Shown here: piece by piece, positions 1-8,682 of the stretch
Layout of the letters: every line of letters begins with the position of its first letter
Position numbering within the stretch: the stretch's first letter is position 1
Assembly: GCF_004402015.1 (NCBI RefSeq)
Contig: NZ_SOPW01000003.1
Coordinates: 1 to 64,000, forward strand
Direction: 5' to 3'
Length of the DNA stretch: 64,000 nucleotides
Source of the DNA: Filobacillus milosensis
GTDB lineage: Bacteria > Bacillota > Bacilli > Bacillales > Alkalibacillaceae
Position numbers and translations under genes: made by a program
The notes under the pieces: generated by a model
Database searches by the model: none
What the model was told of the DNA's origin: nothing
The model's input: the letters and a program-made list of their open reading frames with translations, nothing else

Positions 1-1
1 C

Positions 2-106
2 GGATATGAGGTCTCTTCATCTTCGGGTCTTGAAGGCATGCATTTACAAGGTGCGATGACAATTTTCACCGCTAATGTAAAACGTATACTAAAACTTAAA
101 ACATAA
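2..106 (+). pseudogene. C-terminal end of a DDE-type transposase (cut by window edge)
   Basis: The first 34 codons are open and end in TAA at 104-106. The residues (GLEGMHLQGAMTIFTANVKR) resemble the extreme C-terminus of IS1182/IS5-like DDE transposases, where an 'RGLE...Q...AxNxKR' stretch is common. Only this tail is in the window, so I cannot tell whether the element is intact upstream. The resemblance is from memory of the family and is weak because of the short length. It could also be an old remnant. Confidence 0.45.
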
Positions 107-135
107 AAGAACAATACAAATTTCTAACTTATACC

Positions 136-187
136 AAAAAATAGCTGTTTCGGACATTTAGAAATCCGAAACAGCTATTTTTTTTAG
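136..187. terminator. Strong bidirectional hairpin terminator or element end
   Basis: A 19-bp perfect stem (136-154 with 165-183) encloses a 10-nt loop. It has A-runs on the left and T-runs on the right, so it can stop transcription from both sides. It separates the transposase tail from the convergent yqgN gene. Confidence 0.8.
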
Positions 188-266
188 CTCACAATTAAGT
201 TTCTTGAAAAACTGACAGTTTTTCAGTGGCCTCCATCAATGTAGGCATTTCTTTTTGTGTCTAGAG

Positions 267-836
267 TTATACGTTTGTGTAATAAGTATCTTTTTCAGTA
301 ATGATCCCATCTACCGGCAGGTCATATTGATCATGAGGTAAATGTTTAACCAATTGTTGTTCCATAGCTATTGAAATTTTAGCATTGCTATATTTCGACA
401 GGTAGCGGTCATAATAACCTCCACCGTAGCCAATACGATAACCTTGATAATCATATAAAAGCCCAGGAACAATGATTAGATCAATTTCTGAGGGTTGTAC
501 GAGCTTCTGTTTATCTTCTTTAGGTTCATACAAATCCAAAAAAACATTTTCTAACTCATGCTGGTTAGTAAACTTATAAAAGTTCATGGAATGGTCTTGA
601 TCTGGATAACATTTTGGAATAACGACAGTTTTCTGTTGCTTCCAGGCCGTTTCTATAATTGGCAATGTTTCCAATTCGATTTTTCTCGCAATTGTTAGAG
701 CAATAACGTCGGAGCTCATCCACCATTCTGAGAGGTATAGACGATTAGAAATATCATTTAAGTATTCCTTTTTCTGTTCTTTTGTAATTTGCCTTAACAA
801 TCGTTTGCTTAGAATACGAAAAGTTTCTTTATACAC
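267..836 (-). CDS. yqgN: 5-formyltetrahydrofolate cyclo-ligase (YqgN family)
   Basis: This 189-aa cytoplasmic enzyme should convert 5-formyl-THF to 5,10-methenyl-THF using ATP, feeding the folate one-carbon pool. The family signature GYRIGYGGGYYDRYL is present near residues 132-146, followed by a conserved 'LPHDxxDxPVDxIITE' type ending. Length is normal for the family. Its position next to rpmG and the gluP cluster matches yqgN of B. subtilis. Functionally it connects to the glycine cleavage genes and folD elsewhere in this window. The identification is firm; the substrate assignment is by family. Confidence 0.93.
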   Translation of the reverse strand: MYKETFRILSKRLLRQITKEQKKEYLNDISNRLYLSEWWMSSDVIALTIARKIELETLPIIETAWKQQKTVVIPKCYPDQDHSMNFYKFTNQHELENVFLDLYEPKEDKQKLVQPSEIDLIIVPGLLYDYQGYRIGYGGGYYDRYLSKYSNAKISIAMEQQLVKHLPHDQYDLPVDGIITEKDTYYTNV

Positions 837-875
837 AAGATTCCACTCTCCTGAAACTACTAGAATTAAACATAT

Positions 876-904
876 AAAAAAACAGTAGGAGACCCTACTG
901 TTTT
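876..904 (-). terminator. Terminator of rpmG
   Basis: CAGTAGG (883-889) pairs with CCTACTG (894-900). On the minus strand the stem is followed by a T-run, directly after the rpmG stop codon. Confidence 0.8.
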
Positions 905-1052
905 ATTTCGTTTCACGGTGTAACGTATGTTGATTTTCTCTTGGACAATATTTTTTCATTTCAATACGCTCAGTGTTCGTACGTTTATTTTTAGTAGTGT
1001 AATAATTGCGGTCACCACATTCAGTACATGCTAACGTTACTTGTACACGCAT
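903..1052 (-). CDS. rpmG: 50S ribosomal protein L33 (Cys-containing type)
   Basis: A 49-aa protein starting [20 protein letters not shown] and ending in a basic HRETK tail. It is a component of the large ribosomal subunit near the E site. Both CxxC-type knuckles are visible (CTEC near residues 9-12, and YC in the second half, where only one Cys is kept). B. subtilis has several L33 genes with and without zinc-binding cysteines. This copy has C9, C12 and C36 but lacks a clear fourth Cys, so zinc binding is uncertain. A good ribosome binding site (AGGGATTT region) lies upstream. Gene order (yqgN, rpmG, gluP) matches B. subtilis. Confidence 0.93.
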   Translation of the reverse strand: MRVQVTLACTECGDRNYYTTKNKRTNTERIEMKKYCPRENQHTLHRETK

Positions 1053-1211
1053 GTAAATCCCTCCATTTCTGCATTTACAATCATTTTTGACTACATTATC
1101 ATACCAAATGTGAATTAATTATTCAAGGACGAAATCATAAATTAAAAGCATTCTCTTTCGATATAGTTAATGTTAAACTATTTACTAGAATGTTGGTGAG
1201 AGGTGAGGAGC

Positions 1212-1607
1212 TTGTTATACATCATAGTTACGTTATTAAGTGTGGGAATAGTATTGTTAATAAGTTCATTTTTTATGAGCAATCGTTTTGATGAATTAGA
1301 AAATCAAATTGAACAATTATCAATTTCAACTTTGCAAGATAGTTATGTTTTGAAAAATAAAGTAAAGGTATTAGAAGAGGAATTGTTAACCGATTCCATT
1401 GATTTATCAAATATTAGACAGACAATGAAAACACAACAAACGAACGGTTCGAAGTCTGTCGATAAAGAACCTGCAATTGTAAAGAATGTAAAATCATTAT
1501 ATGAACATGGGTATTCCATGAAACAAATAGAAGATCAAACTGGTTTAAGACAAGAAGATATAAAAGTGATCGTTAATCAACAAAATAAAAATGAAGCATT
1601 TAAATAA
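1212..1607 (+). CDS. Small single-pass membrane protein with C-terminal HTH-like segment, unknown function
   Basis: About 131 aa. There is one N-terminal membrane segment (about residues 2-22), then a charged region likely to form a coiled coil, then a C-terminal stretch with VKSLYEHGYSMKQIEDQTGL. That stretch has the spacing of a helix-turn-helix of the kind found in small Bacillales membrane proteins (DUF6115-like). The start is uncertain: TTG at 1212 has an AGAGGTG site 6 nt upstream, and GTG at 1203 is the alternative. It is followed 23 bp later by another small membrane-anchored gene and then gluP, so the three may be co-transcribed. No function is assigned. Confidence 0.75.
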   Translation: MLYIIVTLLSVGIVLLISSFFMSNRFDELENQIEQLSISTLQDSYVLKNKVKVLEEELLTDSIDLSNIRQTMKTQQTNGSKSVDKEPAIVKNVKSLYEHGYSMKQIEDQTGLRQEDIKVIVNQQNKNEAFK

Positions 1608-1630
1608 TGTTTTGAGGGAGATTTTTAAGC

Positions 1631-2194
1631 ATGAGAACTGTGGTGCAATCTTTTTCTATAGGAATCATAACTGCTGCATTAATCATAGGTATATTCTATA
1701 TGTTAGAAGAGGAAGAGACCGTTCAATCAGAGAGCACATTATCTACTCAAGAAGCTAAAGAATACTTAAAAGATGAAGGGTTTGCGGTGGTTAGTTCTTC
1801 AGAATACGATGAAATTCTTAGGGAAAAACAGCAACTTGAGAATGAAATTGCACAGATAAAAGAAGAACAATCTAAAAAAGAAGATGAAGATAACAAGGAA
1901 AAATCAGAAACAGAACAAAATACAGAAGAAAATAATGAATCAAATGCGGGAACCCAAAATGATGAAGAAAAAGAGACCGAGGACAACAATAAATCTTTTA
2001 CACTTAATATCCAAAGTGGTATGACTTCAATCGATATCGCTAATGAATTAGAAACAGCACAAATTATAGATAATGCAGATGAGTTTAACAATTATTTGGA
2101 ACAAAATAATTATAGTCGTCAAATTCAACTTGGTGAATACCAATTAAATAATAGTATGAGCTTTAATGAAATTGCTGATGTTATAACTAATTAA
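1631..2194 (+). CDS. Membrane-anchored protein with MltG/YceG-like LysM-type domain
   Basis: 187 aa with an N-terminal membrane helix (about residues 7-24) and a long, very acidic E/K/N-rich linker (about 25-120). The C-terminal 65-residue domain reads 'LNIQSGMTSIDIANELE...LGEYQLNNSMSFNEIADVI'. That pattern is the small LysM-like subdomain found at the start of the endolytic transglycosylase MltG. The catalytic MltG domain itself is absent. It may bind or regulate cell-wall synthesis, but this is inference from the domain alone. An AGGGAG site precedes the ATG. Confidence 0.8.
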   Translation: MRTVVQSFSIGIITAALIIGIFYMLEEEETVQSESTLSTQEAKEYLKDEGFAVVSSSEYDEILREKQQLENEIAQIKEEQSKKEDEDNKEKSETEQNTEENNESNAGTQNDEEKETEDNNKSFTLNIQSGMTSIDIANELETAQIIDNADEFNNYLEQNNYSRQIQLGEYQLNNSMSFNEIADVITN

Positions 2195-2249
2195 TAATGT
2201 ATTGATAATTAAATGATAGGTTGTTTTGGGTGGGTTAGGAGTTGTTACT

Positions 2250-3803
2250 TTGTTTATCAAAGAGAGGTTTATTTTATTAAAAGCGATTGATCATCTAATT
2301 GAAGATCATAACTATCGCATTATATATACATCAAAGAATCGGGATGAATACGTTTTACAGAAATACGATAAACGAGTGAATAAGATTCTGCGTTTTAAGC
2401 AGCAAACATTTGATTGGGCTAATCACTTAAAACGTGACATAGAACAAAGGATTGCAGCTTTATTAAGACAAAAACAATTCCTTAAAGGTAAAGAAATTCA
2501 AATGCACTTCGTTTATATAGCTGATTTAAATCCAGTAGATGATTGGGAACACTTAATAAATACTAATAAGGTAAAACACTCTAAACCCACTAACGTTTCA
2601 GTGTATTATTTAGATCAACACAACCGTGAACAAGAGTGGGAACGTTTTATTATGCACATTAATGAGGGTAACCCAAACTTAGTAGATAACCTTTCACATT
2701 CTGAAGAACTAGAAAGACATGTGCCTTATCTAGAACAAAAATTACAAGCATCTTTATATAAAAAACAACGAGAGATACAAGAAGTGTTCTCCTTTGGTAA
2801 AAATCGTTTAACCTTCTTATTAATTGCTGCAAATATTTTAATTTTTTTGTTGTTAGAGATGAACGGGAGTACGACGAATACCCTTGATTTAATTAATTGG
2901 GGGGCTAAGTATAATCCAGCCATTGCAGATGGTGAATGGTGGAGAATATTTAGTTCGATGTTCCTGCATATTGGTATGCTCCATATTTTAATGAATATGA
3001 TTGCTCTTTATTACTTAGGTGATTTAACAGAAAAAATATATGGAACCACACGTTTCTTTTTTATATACTTTCTTGCCGGAATTTTTGGCGGGCTAGCCAG
3101 TTATGCAACCAATGATTCGGTAGCCGCAGGTGCATCAGGAGCAATTTTTGGATTGTTCGGGGCTTTGTTATTTTTTGGTTTTCATTATAAAGATATTTTC
3201 TTTCGTACAATGGGTATGAATTTGCTATTAGTTATTGGAATTAATATAGTCTTTGGCGTATCAGTACCTCAAATTGATAATGGTGCGCATATAGGTGGAT
3301 TAATAGGTGGTTTAATTGCATCTCAAATTGTCCACCTACCCAAAAGGAAATCGTGGTCTAAACAGTTAATAGCTTTAACAATATTTGTTGCGGCTGTCAT
3401 TGTCATGTTTTCTTTTGGAACTAATAATGCATATTCATCAGTGAAACCTGAAACTTTAGGGTTAATGTCTTATCAATACCTTGAAGAACAAAAGTTTGAA
3501 AAAGTTTTAGACATACTTGATGAACCAATTGAATCAGGTGTTGAACAGGATTATTTATTCTACTATCGATCAATTGCGTATGTAAATTTGGAACAAATAG
3601 TTGCTGCTAAAAAAGACCTTAAACAAGCAATTAAATTAAATCCCGACTTTGCAGAAGGGCATTATAATTTAGCCATCCTGTATATTGAAGAGGATAACCT
3701 TGACCAAGCGGAGTCACACATAATAAAGGCTCTCAAAATAAAACCAAATGATGAAAAAATTAAACAATTAAATGAAGAGTTAAGTAATCTTAATAAGGAA
3801 TGA
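2250..3803 (+). CDS. gluP: Rhomboid intramembrane serine protease GluP with C-terminal TPRs
   Basis: About 517 aa from a TTG start at 2250, chosen because TAGGAG lies 8 nt upstream; a TTG at 2226 is poorly placed. Order: an N-terminal soluble domain (1-180), a seven-helix rhomboid core (about 185-400), and TPR repeats (about 400-515; 'AKKDLKQAIKLNPDFAEGHY'). The nucleophile is Ser296 in GASGAIFG and the base is His347 in GAHIGG, with the conserved HILMN motif in TM2. In B. subtilis GluP (YqgP) cleaves membrane transporters such as MgtE with FtsH. It overlaps yqgQ by 4 nt. Confidence 0.93.
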   Translation: MFIKERFILLKAIDHLIEDHNYRIIYTSKNRDEYVLQKYDKRVNKILRFKQQTFDWANHLKRDIEQRIAALLRQKQFLKGKEIQMHFVYIADLNPVDDWEHLINTNKVKHSKPTNVSVYYLDQHNREQEWERFIMHINEGNPNLVDNLSHSEELERHVPYLEQKLQASLYKKQREIQEVFSFGKNRLTFLLIAANILIFLLLEMNGSTTNTLDLINWGAKYNPAIADGEWWRIFSSMFLHIGMLHILMNMIALYYLGDLTEKIYGTTRFFFIYFLAGIFGGLASYATNDSVAAGASGAIFGLFGALLFFGFHYKDIFFRTMGMNLLLVIGINIVFGVSVPQIDNGAHIGGLIGGLIASQIVHLPKRKSWSKQLIALTIFVAAVIVMFSFGTNNAYSSVKPETLGLMSYQYLEEQKFEKVLDILDEPIESGVEQDYLFYYRSIAYVNLEQIVAAKKDLKQAIKLNPDFAEGHYNLAILYIEEDNLDQAESHIIKALKIKPNDEKIKQLNEELSNLNKE

Positions 3804-4003
3804 CAGATACTATGGAAACAATGATAGATGTTAGACAATTACTTAAAAGATTTGGTGTATTTGTTTATGTGGGCAACAAAAAAGCAGATCTACATTTAAT
3901 GGAAGATGAAATTAATGCGTTGTTTGATAATGGCCTAATAACCCGCGAAGATTATATGAGTGCTCGCTTAATTATAAAAAAAGAGAAGAAAGACCTAGAA
4001 TAA
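3800..4003 (+). CDS. yqgQ: YqgQ family small protein (DUF910)
   Basis: 67 aa, starting at an ATG that overlaps the gluP stop codon (ATGA), so translation is probably coupled. The sequence 'RQLLKRFGVFVYVGNKKADLHLMEDEI' is typical of YqgQ, a small helical cytosolic protein of unknown function. In B. subtilis yqgQ is followed by the glucokinase gene glcK; here glcK is missing and an LTA-synthase-family gene comes next after a 155-bp gap. Confidence 0.88.
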   Translation: MTDTMETMIDVRQLLKRFGVFVYVGNKKADLHLMEDEINALFDNGLITREDYMSARLIIKKEKKDLE

Positions 4004-4158
4004 AATTAGGAACTTGATGTTATAATATTTAAGTTTGCGGGTATATCATATAATACTAACGTATTTTTATGAAACTTTTATGGTTTTGATACGTCTAATC
4101 AATGTGAAAAGACATCAGAAATGGGAAAGACAACAGAAAGGAAGACGGAGGCTATATC

Positions 4159-6057
4159 ATGAATCGCTTTAAACATATACCATTATTTATAGTTGCTGCT
4201 ATTTTATTTGGATTAAAGACATATGTCGTTTATCGTTTTTATTTCAATTTATCAATCGAATCAATTTTCCAAGAAATAATACTATTTATCAATGCATTTG
4301 TTATTAGCTTCTTTATATTTTCTATTGCAATTTGGTTTAATAAAAAACGCCAAAGAAAATATATTTTAACAATGTCCATTCTATTATCATTTATTATAAT
4401 ATTTAACTTAATGTATTATCGTAATTTTACGGATTTCATAACACTACCGACATTATTCCAGGCTAGCAATGCTGCTGATCTAGGAACAAGTATCTTATCA
4501 CTGGTACATTTTGTTGATGTGTTTCTAGTCCTCGATGTAATTGTTTTATTTATTCTAAGCAAAAAGCAAATATTTCCAGTTCAAAAATTCTCTACGTTGT
4601 TCAAGCGTCGAATTGTAACTGTTGCTATGTCAGCAATTGTCTTAAACTTAGTAATGGCTGAGATTGAACGTCCAATGCTATTTAAACGTGGTTTTGACAG
4701 AGAATATTTAGTTAAAAATGTTGGTGTATTTACTTATCATGCCTATGATGCGTTTATTACAGCGTCAACTCACTCAAAACGAATTTTTGCGGACGGCTCA
4801 GAGCTAAATGAAATTGAGGAATATGTGAAGAAAAGCGTGCAAGATGAAGACCAACAAAATGCAAATGAAGAAATAAATTTAGAAAACATAGCAGAGGGTA
4901 AAAACATTGTTTATATTGCTGCGGAATCTTTCCAACAATTTGTCATTAATAAGAAATTGCATGGTGAAGAGATTACCCCATTTTTAAATGATTTAATTGA
5001 TGATAGTTATTACTTCGAAAATTACTATCATCAAACACCTTTAGGGAAAACATCTGACCATGAATTTCTATTAGACAATAGTTTATATCCTCTACCTAAT
5101 AGTGCTGCTTTCTATACGCATGCTCAGAATGAATATTATGCTTTACCTGAAATTCTGAAAAAGAAAAAAGGATATAACACATTTGCTTTTCATGCGAATA
5201 ACGGAAGCTTTTGGAATAGAAATGTGATGTATGAGAATTTAGGTTATGATAAATTTTTCGATGTTGAATCATTTGAATTTGATAAATCAGATGAAATCGG
5301 TTGGGGACTTAATGATAAAATGTTCTTTAACCAGTCAGTCGATATTCTTAAAGAACAAAAACAACCTTATTATGCAAAACTTATAACTTTAACAAACCAT
5401 TTTCCATTTGATATTCCAGATGAAGAAGCAACAATAGATCCTTATACTTCAGATTCTGTAACACTTAACCAATACTTCCAAACTGTGCGTTATACAGATG
5501 AAGCAATTGAAGGTTTCTTTAAGAAAATGAAAGAAGAAGGTCTTTATGAAGATACCATCTTCATTATTGGTGGAGACCATTATGGCATACCTTCATATCA
5601 TTATGATGATTTAGGTGAATATCTAGGTAAAGAAATTACACCGTTTGAAGATGCTAAACTACAAAGAGTACCATTTATTGTTCATATCCCTGGGCATGAC
5701 GACGATCGCACATTATCTCGAATTACAGGGCAGATTGATTATAAACCAACGATTCTTAATTTCTTAGGAATTGAACAACAAGAAGACATTGTGTTTGGTA
5801 ATAATATGTTTGCATCTGTTGAAGATCGAAAAGACTTTATTGCATTCAGAGATGGCCAGGTGGTTGGAGAAAACTTTGTCTATGCTGGAGGAATTTGTTA
5901 CGATCAGTCAGGTGAGCCGGTAGAAGATGAAAATTGTACGGATATTAGAGAAAAGGCTACGAAAGAATTAAATTACTCTAATGAATTAATATATGGTGAT
6001 CTACTTCGCTTCTACGATTTTGAAAGCGGAGAAATTAAAACAGAGGAAAAAGAATAA
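4159..6057 (+). CDS. yqgS: LTA synthase family sulfatase-type membrane enzyme (YqgS-like)
   Basis: 632 aa. Five predicted membrane helices fill about residues 5-190 and an extracellular sulfatase-fold domain follows. Metal and catalytic residues of LtaS enzymes are visible: Glu256 (AAESFQQF), the glycerophosphate-accepting Thr298 in GKTSDHEF, and Asp473-His474 in GGDHYG. The family transfers glycerol phosphate from phosphatidylglycerol to the growing lipoteichoic acid chain, outside the membrane. B. subtilis YqgS sits at the same place next to yqgQ and is a secondary LTA synthase. Whether this one is the main or a secondary synthase cannot be told here. A GACGGAGG site precedes the ATG. A terminator follows. 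Confidence 0.9.
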   Translation: MNRFKHIPLFIVAAILFGLKTYVVYRFYFNLSIESIFQEIILFINAFVISFFIFSIAIWFNKKRQRKYILTMSILLSFIIIFNLMYYRNFTDFITLPTLFQASNAADLGTSILSLVHFVDVFLVLDVIVLFILSKKQIFPVQKFSTLFKRRIVTVAMSAIVLNLVMAEIERPMLFKRGFDREYLVKNVGVFTYHAYDAFITASTHSKRIFADGSELNEIEEYVKKSVQDEDQQNANEEINLENIAEGKNIVYIAAESFQQFVINKKLHGEEITPFLNDLIDDSYYFENYYHQTPLGKTSDHEFLLDNSLYPLPNSAAFYTHAQNEYYALPEILKKKKGYNTFAFHANNGSFWNRNVMYENLGYDKFFDVESFEFDKSDEIGWGLNDKMFFNQSVDILKEQKQPYYAKLITLTNHFPFDIPDEEATIDPYTSDSVTLNQYFQTVRYTDEAIEGFFKKMKEEGLYEDTIFIIGGDHYGIPSYHYDDLGEYLGKEITPFEDAKLQRVPFIVHIPGHDDDRTLSRITGQIDYKPTILNFLGIEQQEDIVFGNNMFASVEDRKDFIAFRDGQVVGENFVYAGGICYDQSGEPVEDENCTDIREKATKELNYSNELIYGDLLRFYDFESGEIKTEEKE

Positions 6058-6069
6058 TTGCTAAATCAT

Positions 6070-6108
6070 GAAGGGTTGCTTGTTACTTGAGCAGCCCTTC
6101 TATTTTTA
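6070..6108 (+). terminator. Terminator after yqgS-like gene
   Basis: GAAGGGTTGCT pairs with AGCAGCCCTTC around a 9-10-nt loop and is followed by TATTTTTAG. Confidence 0.8.
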
Positions 6109-6151
6109 GTATGGTTATTTATATAACTAACGGCAAGGTGGAGATGACTTC

Positions 6152-6853
6152 GTGTCTAATCATGTATTTGAGCTATCTGAGGTCAATAAACGTGTATTAC
6201 AAAATATAAATTTAACGGTGAATCAAGGGGGCCGCGTTATGGTTTTTGGACCATCTGGGTCTGGGAAATCAACTTTATTACACCTTTTTAACCGGTTAGA
6301 AGACCCTGATTCTGGTGAAATAAAGTATCAAGGGCAACCTATTGAAGATTATAATATCCCAAAATTAAGAAAAGATGTAGGCCTTGTATTACAACAACCA
6401 TACCTTTTTTCAGAAACAGTCATAGATAACTTAAAGTATGGTCCTAAAATGTTTAACGAGTGGGATGAAGCGTTTGTTGATGAATTACTGGATTATGTTA
6501 ATTTACCTAAGGCTTATTTAGATAAACCTGTTGAAGACTTATCGGGTGGAGAAAAACAGCGAGTATCATTGGCTAGAACATTAGCCAATAAACCAAAGGT
6601 ATTATTACTTGATGAACCAACTAGCGCATTAGATGATCAAAATATTGAATCCATTGAGGAAGACTTATTAAAACTTATGGATGCTTGGCAATTAACCATT
6701 ATTATGGTTACTCATAATCTAAAACAAGCTATGAGATTAGGAACTAAAGGGATTTATTTAGAAAGTGGAAAAATTGTAGAAACTGGAAAATTACCTAATT
6801 TAATTGAACACCCTCAAACCGATTCGCTTAAAAATTTCACAGCAAACCAATAG
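6152..6853 (+). CDS. fetA: ABC transporter ATP-binding protein, FetA-like
   Basis: 233 aa from a GTG start with AAGGTGGAG upstream. It has Walker A GPSGSGKST (about residues 34-42), signature LSGGEKQR, Walker B VLLLDEPTSALD and the switch His in VTHN. It ends 9 bp before a UPF0014/FetB permease gene, so the two form a transporter. In E. coli FetAB exports iron and protects against oxidative stress; plant STAR1/STAR2 are relatives. Substrate here is inferred from the permease family only. This pair sits where B. subtilis has yqgT-yqgV. Confidence 0.85.
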   Translation: MSNHVFELSEVNKRVLQNINLTVNQGGRVMVFGPSGSGKSTLLHLFNRLEDPDSGEIKYQGQPIEDYNIPKLRKDVGLVLQQPYLFSETVIDNLKYGPKMFNEWDEAFVDELLDYVNLPKAYLDKPVEDLSGGEKQRVSLARTLANKPKVLLLDEPTSALDDQNIESIEEDLLKLMDAWQLTIIMVTHNLKQAMRLGTKGIYLESGKIVETGKLPNLIEHPQTDSLKNFTANQ

Positions 6854-6862
6854 GAGGTAGAC

Positions 6863-7648
6863 ATGGAGAGAGATGTTTCCAATTTTTCATTGCTTGTGTT
6901 GATTGTATTTGTGATGATTCCTTTTACAATCTCATATTTTTATCAATTAGGACTAAAAAAAGATATTCTATGGTCTTCTGTTAGAGGTGCCGTTCAACTT
7001 TTCTTAATTGGACTTATATTAACGTATTTATTTGATTTACCTCCGTTAATTGGTATACCAATTATGTTAAGTGTCATGATTACAATAGCTACTTTTCATG
7101 CAAGAAAAAAAGGGAAGGAGCTACCCAATGCATTCTTAACTATACTTTTAGGGCTAGTGACTATTGAAATCTTTGTTTTAGGACTGTGGCTAGGATTTGA
7201 TATGGTATCATTTACACCAGAAGAAATTATTCCAATGAGTGGTATGGTGATTGGTAATAGTATGGTAGCCATGGGATTATCTCTTGAAAGAATGAAAGCA
7301 GAATTTAATACAAATGAAGGAAAAATTTTAGCAGCCTTATCACTTGGAGCAACTCCTAAGCAAGCTTCTCACATAACCGTAAGGCGTACATTAAATGCAG
7401 CATTAATTCCGAATATAGATCAGTTAAAAACTATCGGACTTGTACAATTGCCTGGAATGATGACGGGGTTAATATTAGGAGGAGTTCCACCGATCGTCGC
7501 AATAAAATATCAATTGGTTATATCCATAAGTATATTCTCCACTGTATCCATAAGCGCGATTATCGTATCATTAGTCATGTACAGATTTTTTTATAATGAA
7601 AAAATGCAACTTGTCGATTTTGAGGAATTAAAAAATAAAAACGGCTAA
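6863..7648 (+). CDS. fetB: FetB-family ABC permease (UPF0014)
   Basis: 261 aa with about seven hydrophobic helices and the conserved UPF0014 blocks: 'MSGMVIGNSMVAMGLSLERM' near the centre and 'VQLPGMMTGLILGGVPP' in the C-terminal half. The start ATG has GGAGG 6 nt upstream and lies 9 bp after the ATPase gene. With that ATPase it should make an inner-membrane exporter, probably for iron by analogy with FetAB. Substrate is not proven by sequence. It is convergent with yqgW, sharing a hairpin. Confidence 0.88.
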   Translation: MERDVSNFSLLVLIVFVMIPFTISYFYQLGLKKDILWSSVRGAVQLFLIGLILTYLFDLPPLIGIPIMLSVMITIATFHARKKGKELPNAFLTILLGLVTIEIFVLGLWLGFDMVSFTPEEIIPMSGMVIGNSMVAMGLSLERMKAEFNTNEGKILAALSLGATPKQASHITVRRTLNAALIPNIDQLKTIGLVQLPGMMTGLILGGVPPIVAIKYQLVISISIFSTVSISAIIVSLVMYRFFYNEKMQLVDFEELKNKNG

Positions 7649-7664
7649 CATAAGTTAGCCGTTA
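7628..7664. terminator. Hairpin between convergent fetB and yqgW
   Basis: ACGGCTAAC and GTTAGCCGT pair around a 4-nt loop, overlapping the fetB stop. The long T-run lies on the minus strand, so it terminates yqgW best and fetB less clearly. Confidence 0.75.
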
Positions 7665-7669
7665 GGGTA

Positions 7670-7855
7670 TTAGTGAGTTGTACCTGATAACATATTCATA
7701 ATCTCTGAATAAATAGTCATTACTGAAAACCAACCAAAAACTGCTGCCGAAGCACCTGCAAATAAGATTGCTAAAACATTACGTCTTTTTAACTCTCTAA
7801 ACACTGCAATGGCACTTAGTATCGCTACAAAGAAAAACATAATTCCTAATACCAT
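7670..7855 (-). CDS. yqgW: YqgW family small membrane protein (DUF2759)
   Basis: 61 aa with two hydrophobic helices separated by a basic loop (FRELKRRN). The start is set at ATG 7855 (MVLGIMFFF) because AAGGAGG lies 8 nt upstream; the frame is open further upstream but that part has no ribosome site. Length and pattern fit DUF2759/YqgW. The position between the transporter genes and yqgX is the same as in B. subtilis. Function unknown. Confidence 0.85.
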   Translation of the reverse strand: MVLGIMFFFVAILSAIAVFRELKRRNVLAILFAGASAAVFGWFSVMTIYSEIMNMLSGTTH

Positions 7856-8008
7856 ATGTTGTTGCCTCCTTGAAATTACAAAGTTGTTCATTAAATTACG
7901 TTTAAGTATTTTTTATTGACGTTTCTTTCTCTAGTATATTTTATACAAAAAAAATAATACTGTCGAGTGATATTAATAAAAATCCATAGTAAATTGGGGG
8001 AACTTTTT

Positions 8009-8635
8009 GTGAACATTAATGTTAAAGATCTTCAATTAGGAATGTTAGGAACTAATTGTTATTTATTATCTAACCAAAATAATTGTTTAGTCGTTGATCC
8101 TGGTGGTGACTATGACATATTAAGGAGAGAGCTGGAGAATGAAAGTTTAACTCCAGTCGCTATAGTGCTTACACATGCTCATTTTGATCATATAGGAGCA
8201 GTAGAAGACCTAAGGCTAAAGTATGACATTCCTGTCTATATGCATGAATCGGAAAAAGAATGGCTTGTAGATGCATCACTTAACGGCTCTGAATTATTTG
8301 GGGTAGGAAAAATTCAATCATCTAAATTACCTGAGTATACGATAGGAGAAGGTCAAAGTAAAGTTGGAGAGTTTGAATTTGAAGTTTTTCACACCCCAGG
8401 ACACTCTCCAGGGAGTATTTCATTATGGTTTGAAAATGATAACATATTAATAGCTGGAGATACTCTGTTTAACGGCAGTATCGGCAGAACGGATTTACCT
8501 TTTGGTAATCACCAACAATTAATTGAAAGTATTAATGAAAAAATTATGTCTTTACCGGATGATACTATTGTTTATTCAGGGCATGGACCAGAGACTACTG
8601 TAAAACAAGAAAAACAATTGAATCCATTTTTATAA
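8009..8635 (+). CDS. yqgX: MBL-fold metallohydrolase YqgX (glyoxalase II-like)
   Basis: 208 aa from a GTG with GGGGGA 7-8 nt upstream. Zinc ligands are present: THAHFDH (HxHxDH), HTPGHSPGS, AGDTLF and the final SGHGPET. It is a cytosolic metallo-beta-lactamase-fold hydrolase of the short glyoxalase II type. B. subtilis YqgX is reported to act as a hydroxyacylglutathione/bacillithiol-thioester hydrolase homologue; the substrate here is not set by sequence. It is a single-gene unit bounded by a terminator. Confidence 0.88.
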   Translation: MNINVKDLQLGMLGTNCYLLSNQNNCLVVDPGGDYDILRRELENESLTPVAIVLTHAHFDHIGAVEDLRLKYDIPVYMHESEKEWLVDASLNGSELFGVGKIQSSKLPEYTIGEGQSKVGEFEFEVFHTPGHSPGSISLWFENDNILIAGDTLFNGSIGRTDLPFGNHQQLIESINEKIMSLPDDTIVYSGHGPETTVKQEKQLNPFL

Positions 8636-8644
8636 AGAGATAAT

Positions 8645-8682
8645 GAAAAAAGGATGGCTCAATGAATGAGCCATCCTTTTTG
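8645..8682. terminator. Bidirectional terminator between yqgX and yqgY
   Basis: A stem of about 14 bp (8647-8661 with 8667-8681; AAGGATGGCTCA core) with A/T tracts on both sides. Confidence 0.88.

Noticed and set aside
1747-2091. 114-codon minus-strand ORF opposite the MltG-like gene
   Set aside because: Serine/phenylalanine-rich product typical of the complement of an acidic E/K/N-rich coding region; no start signal.
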